Shown: piece after piece, positions 54,003 through 64,000 of the stretch | Layout: every line of letters begins with the position of its first letter | Position numbering within the stretch: the first letter of the stretch is position 1 | Program-made: the position numbers and the translations under genes | Origin: Fremontodendron californicum | Taxonomy: Eukaryota > Streptophyta > Magnoliopsida > Malvales > Malvaceae | NCBI GenBank assembly: GCA_030761205.1 | Contig: JAULJL010000011.1 | Span: 11,212,501 to 11,276,500 of the forward strand | Length of the DNA: 64,000 bases | Direction: 5' to 3' | The notes under the pieces: model-generated | What the model was told of the DNA's origin: nothing | Seen by the model: only the letters and a program-made list of their open reading frames with translations | The model's database searches: none

Positions 54003-57000
54003 TGTAGACACCTAATTTTGTCCGGACCACTAAAACAGGTATGTTCTCTTCCTAAATTGATGTTTTAGGATGCAAAAAGGCTTTTCTCATCCTACAGGTG
54101 GTACTCCAAGACTTAGTTTAAGAAAGCAGATAGAAAAAGTCAAACTTGAAAAAGTCAACCTCAAAAAAGTCAACCCCAAAAAGTCAACTATTGAAAAAGT
54201 CAACCCACTTTTGAAATCAAGATTTGAAGTTCAATTGAAAGATGGTGAAAGAATTTTGATAATCCGAGGTCTACATTGAAAGATATGGAGTTCGGAAGTT
54301 GGGTTACAGAATCTTAGTAGAAAGGAAACCCTAGTTCGGAAAATATGGAGAAAAATGCTTGAACGATCAAATTGGTCGAAATTAAAAGCCCCAAATGAAA
54401 GATAAACACTGACTACGGGTAATGGAGAAGCTACTTGAAAGAAAAACTGAAAGAAAAGTCAATTCGGAAAAAGCCAAGAAGTAGGGTTTTTGATGGATTT
54501 CGGTGAGATTTGGAAGAATTACAGAAATGGCTCGATTCGGTAAGACTAAAGCCCCTAATTAATGAGGAGTGATGAAAGGGCAAAATTGGAAAATTTGGGA
54601 AAAATAGCAAATGAACTCCAAAAATTCTGAAAATTTGCAGTCTCATTCATAAATCATTTCGAAGAGATCGGAGAAAGAAAATCTTAATTCGGAGTTCGTT
54701 TGCAAGATGGCCAAATCCCGGGTCCACTATTCAGAAATTCAAAAGGATAAATCCCGAAAAAATAGTAAATGAGCTCTAAAAATTCTGAAAATTTTCAGAT
54801 CTCATTCTTAAATTATTTGGAAGATATTGGCGAAAGAAAATCCGAATTCGGAGTTCGTTTGCAAAATGGCCAAATCCCGGGTCCCCTATGCAGAAATTCA
54901 AGCAGATAAATCTCGAAAAAATAGCAAATGAGCTCCAAAAATATTGAAAACTTTCAGATCACACTTTAAAATTATTTGGAAGAGATGGGTGAAGAAAAAT
55001 CTGGATTCGAAGCTCGTTTACAAAATGACAAAAGTTCGAGTGCATTAAGGGGCAATTTTGGAAATAAATAGCAAATGGACTTGCAAAATTTTGAAAACTT
55101 CTAGAATTCAATTTATTTATTATTTTGAAAGTATTGAAGAAATAAAATTTGAATTTAGAGTCCGTTTGCTATTTATTTAGGTTCTAGGGTCAAAAAGGTC
55201 ATTTTACCGAAGAAACCGAAAGGGGCCAATTTTGTAATTAAGAAAAATATGAAAGAAAAAAGAATTGCTGGAATTTTTCTTCCCTTGGTCAGCCAGCATA
55301 GAGGAGAATGAGGAAGCTCGATCAATTTAATTCCTTAGTCACTATCAAGCTCACATGCTACTACTAGTACCTTGCAAATGATCCCCTTTTCATCCAATGG
55401 CTTAGGTGCCTTGTAGAAAAGTTTAAGAAACCATTAAATGGCCAAGATGATATTTTTATTTGTCATGAAAGAACCCTCATCTAATGGCCAAAAATGGAAG
55501 AGCACAACTCATCCAAAGGTGGACATCCATTTGGCCATGTAAGGAAGTGCATGGGATTGTTCCTTTTCATCCAATGGCTTAGGCCATGTACAGGGGTTGA
55601 GTACAGATGTTAAGGGCTGGGATTAAATGCCAAGATGACATTTTTATGTTGTCATGAAAGAATCCTCATCCAATGGCCAAGAATAAAAGAGCATAACTCA
55701 TCCAAGTAGGCACTCAAAGGGCCAAGCAAGGGAGTGCATGAGATTGGTCCTCTTTTTCATCTATAGGCTGAGGTTATTACAAGGGCTGAGTACACATCTT
55801 AAGGGCTGCTGTCAATTGGCAAGATGACATTTTTATGTTCTCATGAAAATATCTTAATCTAACGGCCAAAATTTGAGGAGAAAAGTGCAAAAAATCAACC
55901 AATGGTGGGCATGCCATCAAGCCAAATCATTAGGGGAGGGAGCTGATCAGTTTTGATAAGGTTGAAGGCTGGAAGTCAGTAGCTAATTGAGAAAAAAAAA
56001 ATTTTAAGGAAAGGAAGAAAAGCTTTTGTTAAGGTAGCCATTCTACCATTGCTACTACATTTTTTCTTCTTCTTCCTCATGCTTTATTTCTTGTTTTCCA
56101 TGTGATTTCCTACCTTTTTTTTTTTTTTTTTTTTTTTTTTTACATCTTTCATGTTGTTCTTTCTTTTCAAAAAAAATAAAAATAAAACAATGGTTAGGCT
56201 TCATGATCTTGATGAAAATCAAGTGATAATGGTTAGGGTGGGCTTTATCCAATATACCAACCATGGAGCTCATCTCCAGATTTTTTTCTTAACTTAGTTT
56301 TTTTTTTTTTTTTTTTATGATTTTGAGATTGAAAAAGCTTCATGACCTTGATGAAAATCAATAGATAATGGTTAGGGGGCTTTGTCCAATGTACCAACCA
56401 TGGAGCTCATCTCTTTGTTATATATTTGCTTACTTTAACTTGCTTATTTCTACTATTGTTTATCTTTATGTATATTTATATTCTTGCTAACCATCTAGTT
56501 CTTTTGACTTTTGTCATATTTTTGCATCTTGGGGCTATTGTCATAGTTTAGGCCATTTCTATTTCTTATATCATCTTCCATAGCATTTAGTTAGGTCATT
56601 TTACATGACATTTCTCACAACACTTTGGTTCCTAGGCCATTCGGCCATGTGCATTTTCTTTAAGCATTAGGCCATTTTCACATGCCATGTTATTTTTCCA
56701 TGACATTTAGACATTAGGCCATCTTCATATGCCACGCCATTTCACATGTCATTTAGCCTTAGGCCATTTTTATTATTAGATGTCATTTAAGTTTAGGTCA
56801 TTTTATTATTCTATGTCATTTTACATGTCATATGCCATGTTATTTTTCCATGACATTTAGACATTAGGCCATTTTCATATGCCATGTAATTTAGGCACTA
56901 GTCTATTTTCATTATTTTTAATGTCATTTGCCATGTCATTTAGACACTAGTTCATGCATGTTAAGTTAGGATAGCATTTATTGCCATCCAAACTCATGCT

Positions 57001-59150
57001 AGGCATTTAGGTTATTTATGCATTGCATTTTCCATATTACTTAGGCTTTAAACCATGCATTTCATGCATTCACTTTGCTGTATTTTCATGCATTTCATGT
57101 CATGCCACATGATTTATGACTTAGGCCAATCAATGGCTCAAAGTCATGCTCACTTGAGCATACTTGTGGAAAATTAAAGGGTTGTCAAATTGATTATTCC
57201 ACCTTTGTGATTTTTTTTACTTAGCCAATTTTTGTCCAAGGTTTTTAAATTTTTTAGATACTGTTTGTAGGTCTTTAGGATGATCTCCAACAATTTTAAT
57301 TTGATTTTTAAATGATTTTATCAAAGGCAAGAAAATGTGTTTTGGTAAAATAGTTTTTCACCCAGTACTCCTACTTTCACGATTTTTTTGGGAAGTCATC
57401 TCTAATAAAAAAATTAAGCCAATTTTTTCTCGTGTATTTTTACATGTTCTGAGTCTCCAGTATTTTTTTTATATTTTTTTGAATTTTTAAATATAGGCTA
57501 AAAAATTGTGTGTCAAAATCAGACAGTAGAGGCAGATTTGAATTCAAAAGAAAAACAATGGTTGAATTTGGCTAAGACATTTAGAGGGGGTTGGTTAGAA
57601 GCTTTAGCTACTGTCTTAGGATAGTCTCTAAGCCTTTTTAAACTTTAAAAATGAATTTTATAAATCTCGGGCTAAGGGTGGTCATGTCCGGTATTTTAAA
57701 CTTAGAAGATTAGAGCCATTTTAAAAGGGTTTGACTAAGGTTTTTTTAATTCAAGTTTTTCTTCAAAATTGTTTTCAAACAATCACAAAGTTTTTTTTTT
57801 GTTTTAGAAAATTTAATTTGATATATTTTCCTAAGGTAGCCGAATATCTTTTTAGATATACGATTTCCTTAATTAAAGGAAAAAATACACTTTCATGCAT
57901 TGCATTTTCCATATTCATGCATGTTGTATAACATATGAATTTTTCCTATGAAAATTTCTATGATATTTGTTATTATTTTTATTTTTTGGTATTATATTGT
58001 TTGTCATATGGTTTTGAATGTTTGATGCTATCCTATGCTTTTTATTTAGTCATTTATTTTTGTCACATTATTTAGCATATACTATGTTCATGCATTTTTA
58101 TATTATTTTCATGCATATTTCATGATAGCATTTTTTATGTTTCATGTCATTTCATGTCACTTAGATTATATTCCATGTCATTTAGATTATATTATTTAGA
58201 ATATGCCATGTCATTCAGAATATGCCATATAATTTACATTTGCCATGTCATTTAAATAATTTTATTCCGTTTAGATTATACCATGTTACTTTGGTTATTT
58301 CCTTTCATATATAATATATTATGTTATTTAGGATATTTCATTTCATTTAGAATCATTTCATTTCATTTAGAATATGCTATGCCATTTGAATTATGTCATA
58401 TCATTTAGGTTGTATTATATTAACTAGACTTTGTTACGTCATTTTATTTATGTCACACATGTTCATATTCATTTTTTTAATGTTTTTTTTTTAAAAAAAA
58501 AAGGGATAATGATTTTAAATAAAATAAAGATATTCCCGAGTTAAAATAATTCATGAGTTCTCTGCCGGATTTGCTAGGGAGGATGTCATCAATTATCATT
58601 AATAACGAAATATCTAACGAGAATGATTCGGAAAATTTTCCAAATAAATAAAAATTTCTATATTTTGCCATGTTTGTCGGGAAATATAGGAAAATTTTGA
58701 ATTAATAAATTTTGGATTGTTTTCAATTAAAAATGGAATTATTTTTCTTAAAATTGGGAATTAATTTGAAATAATAAATTTAAAATCGACTTTTTATCGA
58801 GACTTAAGATAACACACGATTAATAATGTACCATTTTATACGGGCGTTGTGGGGGTGCTAATCCTTCCCCGCACGTAACCGAGTCCCGAACCTGCTTCTT
58901 TGATTTCTCTAGTTTAAAACGTGGACTTGAAATTGGTTTTAAAAATATTTTAATTAATTTTAAAATGTTTTACAAAATCGGTTTTAATAGGTGGCTGATC
59001 ACACCTAGCCAAAGGTCAATTTCAAAACCTCCATTTTTTTTTAAAAAAGGAATTAAGTCGATTTTTTCTCGGGTATTTTTTAAATGTCACGCCTAACGAG
59101 TAATAAAGTCTTGCGATGAGACCTTGTTGTTATTTTTTTAGGTTGCGACA
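54003..59150 (+). repeat. TAT-B 5' LTR (5148 bp)
   Basis: Begins tgtagacacc and ends ggttgcgaca, the same ends as the TAT-A LTR but in inverse orientation. Internal features: five AGTCAA motifs at 54137-54205; about 2.5 tandem units of about 187 bp at 55370-55875 ('catgaaagaatcctcatcca' type); a local duplication near 56190-56420 ('ccaaccatggagctcatctc'); degenerate 'catgtcatttag' repeats at 56640-57120 and 58130-58450; and poly-T runs near 56115 and 56295. No genuine ORF. Confidence 0.88.
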
Positions 59151-59153
59151 GCT

Positions 59154-59172
59154 TGGCGACTCCACTGGGGAC
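59154..59172 (+). promoter_or_regulatory. TAT-B primer binding site
   Basis: tggcgactccactggggac lies four bases after the LTR end. From memory this matches the tRNA-Arg-type PBS described for Ogre elements. It fixes the LTR boundary and the plus orientation. Confidence 0.75.
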
Positions 59173-61013
59173 TTTAGAGAGTCAGACCTAGAATTAATCG
59201 TGTGTTATCAAAGTCTCGGTTTTGTTGGTTTAATTGATATTTAATTTTAATTCCCAGATTTAAAAAAAAAATAAGGAGAATTTTGAAAATAATAAAATGT
59301 TTTTAAATATGTCCATATACATGTGCAAACATATTATTATTGTTCTATGGTTATTTTGGTGTATTTATTCTTTTCTTGATTAATGCTTAAATTGTTTGAT
59401 CTTGTTGGGGCATTTAGAATAAGGGGTGCAGAATAGGTGGTGAAAGGTTTGTTGTTCCTCCTCACACACCCACACCCACACGTGCATTTGCATAACATGA
59501 ACTCTCTACCCGAGTTCCGTCCTTTTAAGTGGGAGTAAAGTAACCACGCCTTCGTGATGATCCTCCTTATGGGCTAGTGAAACACTTTTGGAGTATAAAG
59601 TACCTAATGCCTTCGTGATGATCCTCCGTATGGGCTTAGAAAAATATACTATAACGAATTGAACCCTCTTTTATCGGGGTGCCTTACTAGCCTTCATCGG
59701 CGACAGTGAGGAGCAATTCGGGACCTTTAGAACCGATTCACCCTTTTATAGTGAACCTAGGTAAAGCCATACCGGATTTTCATTAGATACACCGAAGATA
59801 GGAACACATGGAGGGACATTTCTAAACCTTTTGTTACCTATTTTACACTCTGAATAAGGGTTGCAGATTGGGCAACGATGTACGTACATCGCCCGTAATA
59901 AGTTTATTATTCAGCCCTGAAGGCATCGTGATGCCTAAATGAGTCGATAGGGCAACTGTTCACTAGCTTTTTAAAATTGAAAATATCAAAACATTCTTTT
60001 TCAAACATTTTTGCATTTTGAACATTTCATGCATGTGTTAATAGAGCATGTACATTCATGGTTGTATTTTTTATCTCATTCTTTGCAATAAATAGTTGGT
60101 AATAATCTCATTCGATGATTTCATAAACCGGTAGTGTTACATGAACATTTGCATATTGTACCATATTAGGATCCACTACCCCAAAATTCTTTTGAAATTA
60201 ATATGTTTTGCTTTTCATAGAGAAAACATGTTTCAAAAAATCATAGATTAAATTTGGAGGCAAATTTTGCATAGTGAGATTTTTGAATAATCAAAATTTG
60301 GTCCCACCAATTTCGTGAAATCATTGGTCATTGTTTATACCTTTGTGTTAATTCATTTATTCTTTACATGTGTCATTTTGAAATCATGTTACAGTCATAG
60401 CATGCATGGTCATTTATTGTAAATACATTTATGACATGCATGGTCATTATTTGTATATACCTGTGTATCAATTTTTTTATTCTTTAAATGCATCATGTTG
60501 GCATTAGATTACATCCATGGCATACATAGTTATCTTGATATGCTCATGCATTAATCTATCTTATTAACATCAGGATACATTCATGACACACATGGTCAGC
60601 ATGATTTTCTTTGTATATACTTTGTGTCAATCATTTATTGTTTACATACATCATAATTGACATCGTGTTGCATTCATAGTGTATGTGATCATTCATTGGG
60701 AAATACACTGAAATATACATGGTCATTCATTGCATAGATCCATGCATTGATTTATTTATTCTTTGCTTGTAGCCTGTTGGCATCGTGATTGCATTTATTA
60801 CATACATGGTCAGCATGTTTTCACTATATATGTCCATACATCATTTTGTTTATTCTTCACATGCATCAAATGACAATCATGGCTCATTCATCATGACATA
60901 CATTTGGGAAATAAAATAGAAGTTGTCTTGGCTTTAAGAGTTTTGAAGAAGCTTCCATTTCAAATCAGAGGTATAAGAAGTACTGAGTACCCTTTTTAAT
61001 ACAGGCTAGTGCT
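59173..61013 (+). other. TAT-B 5' leader
   Basis: A long leader of about 1.84 kb without an ORF. It has a duplication of 'gccttcgtgatgatcctcc' at 59550 and 59610, and loose repeats of 'catgcatggtcattcattg' type between 60390 and 60850. Ogre elements may carry an extra ORF before gag; none is open here. Confidence 0.6.
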
Positions 61014-62526
61014 ATGGAGAATGAACAAGTTGCCCAAATGGAAAGAATGGAAAGGGTACATGAAGAATTCTGAGAACAGCTGGCAAAGTCTCAAGCAGAA
61101 TCTAAGGATCAGATGACTAAATTGATGGAGCTGATGTCCGCCGTAATCAAGGAAAAAGGATACACTGAAAACTTTGCCGCCAGAGAAGGGTTAGAGGCAG
61201 AAAATGGTCAGAATGAGGTCGTAATGGTGGATGGCCAGAACACAGTTAACCCCAGCAATACCCTGAACTTAGACGACCCAGCTGAACGGGAAAAGTTGAA
61301 AATGGTTGAGTCAAATGTGGCTGAGTTGACAGATTCCCGAGGGAAATATCAGTTGTTAGATGAAAGGCTCCGGGCAGTAGAAAATACAGATGTACTCGAG
61401 AGTGTGGATGCGAAGGAACGATGCTTGGTCCTCAATTTAGTCATTCCTCCTAAATTTAAGGTCCTTGACTTTGTGAAATATGACGAGACGACCGATCCAT
61501 CAACCCAGTTCACCATATTCTGCCGAAAGATGGCAAGTGACATAGATAATGATAAGCTTTTGATTCACTGCTTCCAAGATAGCCTCAGCGGGTTCACAAT
61601 TAGGTGGTATAGTCAGTTGAGCAAGGATCATATTCGCTCTTGGAATGTTGGCTAGGGCTTTTCTAAACCAGTACAAGCATGTGATCGACATGACACCTGA
61701 CTGTCTCACCTTGCAAAATATGGAGAAAAAGGTTACTAAGAGCTTCAAAGAGTATGATCAGTGGTAGAGGAACATGGCCACCCAAGTACAACTGCCCTTA
61801 ACTCAGAAGGAAACCACTGTCCTTTTTGTGAATAAACTACAGGCCCCATACTACGATAGACTTGTTGGAAACACCACGAAGAATTTTTCGGATATGGTAA
61901 TCTCCAGGGAAATGATTGAAAATGCTATCAAGGCTGGGAAACTCGAAGGAGGTAAAACATTTAATGTAGAGAGAAACAGGACACCTAAAAAGAAAACGGA
62001 AGATGTCCAAGCTATGAGAGACTTTGCCCCGTATATTCTGGCTACTTAATACCAACCACCCTGTCCTTCTATGAACTATGTACCCCAGGGTTCATACTTA
62101 TACCCAATGGCCTCTCAGAATCCAGTAAATTTTCAACCTTTTGTCAGTCAAAGGAAATCGAAGAATATCCAAAAAAGAGATCAGTTTGAGCCACTCCCCA
62201 TATCTTACTCTGAACTATTGCCCCAGCTGGTCGAAGAGCAACTCCTCACTAAAATTCTAGTGGAGCTTATCCAACCCCCATATCCGAGCTGGTATGAAGA
62301 GAATGTATATTGTGATTATCATTGTGGGATTCTGGGACATTCCACGAAAAATTGCCTATATCTGAAACGAAAGGTTCAAGCACTCATCAATAAATGGCAG
62401 TTAGATGTGGGGAAGAAACAAAGGTCAGACAGCGTGGAGAATCTACTGAATGGGTATGATGAGACCATTGTGGATGTCATAATGGGAGAAGTAGATGGAA
62501 AGGTAGAAAAGAGTACCGAAGACTAG
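61014..62526 (+). pseudogene. TAT-B gag, dead
   Basis: Starts with ATG at 61014 (MENEQVAQMERMERVHEEF). Recognisable parts: the Tat-type capsid region (PPKFKVLDFVKYDETTDPST, then LSGFTIRWYSQL), a Gln- and Pro-rich stretch, and a zinc-knuckle-like CDYHCGILGHSTKNC (C-x3-C-x4-H-x4-C) near 62310-62355. Lesions: TGA at 61071-61073 (Arg CGA to TGA likely), a one-base frame change near 61650 after SWNV, TAG for Trp near 61766 and TAA near 62047. The separate open pieces are 61113-61655, 61774-62049 and 62071-62526. Confidence 0.85.
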
Positions 62527-64000
62527 CCAGTTTGAATTAGGGAGAACATGTCAAGGGGGAGTTTTTATGCAAGTAGTTTCATATCTCATGATGAAAACAC
62601 TTTTCTTATGGTGACATTCATTTGAATTAAATGAATTTTGAATTTTAAATGCTTTGTATTTGTTGTGTTCTAACAATAATTTGAATTTGCAAAAAAACAA
62701 GCATTAAGGAAGTTTTAATAATGGACAGTCTCGAGAATATTGATGATCATTGTTAGAAATGACCCAATACCCTCCCCCCTCTCTTTTGGGCTTCTCTATG
62801 CCTAAACCCCTTGAATTGAGAACAGTTGAAAGACCTAATGCTTCAAGGAATATGAATGATTGAACTTTATAAAAAAAAAACATTGTCATCATAGAATAAG
62901 CAAAGATGTAAATCCTAGTCTAGGCCATGAACAAAGGAACGAACTTTTTGAAATTTATCGAATTCCTTGAAATTCAAACAAATGAGACATTCTTTCAAGA
63001 ATCTAGATTTTGGTAATTTGATGTATGTCAAGATTATGCTAAAACCATTCATGACCTTTACCAATAACCACAAAACACTCATTGCCCAAACATCACTTCA
63101 TGATTGACACCCTGAGGCACAATGATTAAACTAAATTATCCCATGTCCCAGAGAAAACCCATTTTTGGGTCGTATTTTCCTTGTCATTTCAAAGAACTCA
63201 TATTTGAAAATCAGCCTTTTTAAAATAGACCTAGACTTGCTATGTTCCTCGTCAATATGAATTCTCATGGTTAATCAAACTGGGGCATCATATGTGGAAA
63301 TGATGGTTATATGGTGAAAAATGATGGACTAACGCATGAATCATTGGGGCATGCGACAAAAAAATTATGATATCATGCATATGAGAATTCAGATGATTCC
63401 AAAGTGCAAAATGAAATTATGAATATCTATTTCCCCTAGGGATTGCTTTTCAACGTGAATATTCGTGCTTGACATGAGAAATGGCCATCTTTCATGTCCC
63501 TGTCACAAAAAAAAAAAAAAAATATCCATAGTCACCCCTTTTGAGCTGAAAGAATTCTTTATTCCTTAAACCCTGATCAAGGATCACCCTCTACACTGGA
63601 GGGCAAATGTGAGGAAAGATCTTCTCAAAGATCACAGAAAAATGAGTCCTAGCTCAAAGACAAATACAAAGCAAATGGAGCCCTAAATAAATACAGGCTC
63701 ACTTTGTCAAAGAAAAAGAAAAAGGAAAAGGAAAAAATGGCAAAATGGAAGCCAAGAACAAAACAAAAGCCAAGAAAAAATGTGAAAAAGTATGGCAAAT
63801 GAAAGCCAAAAAGGGATAAATATTTCAAAGAGAATCTTCCTCAAGAAATGATCCTTGATCTGATTACCGCCATACACATATTTTAGGCCTATTTATCCTT
63901 TCTTTCTGAACCCTGAGCCATGGCCTACATTACGTGCTTTAAAAGCCATTTTGATCAAGCATGAATATTTAACTTGAAAGGTTTTTTCCTCAGATTTTAT
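62527..64000 (+). other. TAT-B 3' UTR after pol deletion
   Basis: No ORF. Contains a C-rich run near 62772-62780, poly-A runs near 62870 and 63505, and an A-rich stretch with repeated 'gccaag/aaaa' words at 63700-63810. From 63540 it parallels the TAT-A 3' UTR in reverse complement. Confidence 0.65.

Larger units (their letters stand above)
54003..64000 (+). mobile_element. TAT-B: second Tat/Ogre-like element, plus strand, pol-less, runs off the window
   Basis: 5' LTR 54003-59150, PBS 59154-59172, leader to 61013, dead gag 61014-62526, then 3'-UTR-type sequence. The stretch 63540-63960 matches the reverse complement of the TAT-A 3' UTR (21360-21720). Protease, RT, RNase H and integrase are absent between gag and this 3' UTR, so the element is a large internal deletion derivative. 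Its 3' LTR lies right of the window. Confidence 0.85.

Noticed and set aside
13815..59150. TAT-A and TAT-B LTRs as the two LTRs of a single element
   Set aside because: They are in opposite orientations, and a PBS follows the one at 54003-59150 on the plus strand while pol is on the minus strand.
1..64000. tRNA, rRNA or other structured RNA genes
   Set aside because: I saw no A/B-box cloverleaf or conserved rRNA stretch; the tRNA-like words are only the two primer binding sites.

Overview
The window is nuclear DNA of a flowering plant, most likely a eudicot. The evidence is GT-AG split exons of plant housekeeping genes, AT-rich intergenic DNA, and several nested plant Ty3/gypsy LTR retrotransposons. 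I cannot name the species. No complete host gene is present. Almost everything right of 13.8 kb is retrotransposon.

Region 1 (1-13.8 kb) holds decayed pieces of three unrelated host genes: THO3/TEX1 (plus strand, 109-1642), RPN9 (minus, 10601-10750) and PWP1 (minus, 12110-13190). All keep intron-exon structure and all are broken by stops, frameshifts or lost splice sites. The left part is rich in repeats with the palindromic core ATGTACAT, including a 51-bp inverted repeat either side of the THO3 piece. A young chromovirus (3946-9269; 338-bp LTRs, TSD ttcat) has inserted there. A 203-bp MITE with an 8-bp TSD lies in a PWP1 intron.

Region 2 (13.8-52.4 kb) is a large Tat/Ogre-like Ty3/gypsy element on the minus strand (here TAT-A): 5.06-kb 3' LTR, a 3' UTR with two tandem-repeat arrays, a decayed pol (integrase, archaeal-type RNase H, RNase H, RT), and across a nested insertion a G-patch/protease part. 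The nested element (here LOG-LTR, minus strand, TSD tagac) is the most interesting item. It is a non-autonomous LTR element with three intact ORFs: a gag-derived protein (312 aa), a Cys-rich/basic protein resembling carlavirus nucleic-acid-binding proteins (178 aa), and a LOG-type cytokinin-activating enzyme (215 aa).

A direct tandem duplication of about 16,223 bp (17584-33806 and 33807-50030; 5-bp TTTCG microhomology at the junction) copied part of the TAT-A LTR, its 3' UTR and pol, and most of LOG-LTR. The window therefore has two LOG genes and two Cys-rich genes. The copies differ by roughly 0.1% by eye, and the three LOG-LTR proteins are identical between copies.

Region 3 (52.4-64 kb): debris of another LTR (52446-53030), a purine-rich simple repeat, then a second Tat/Ogre-like element in plus orientation (TAT-B): 5.15-kb 5' LTR (54003-59150), PBS, long leader and a dead gag (61014-62526). 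It passes directly into 3'-UTR sequence without a pol, so TAT-B looks like a non-autonomous deletion derivative.
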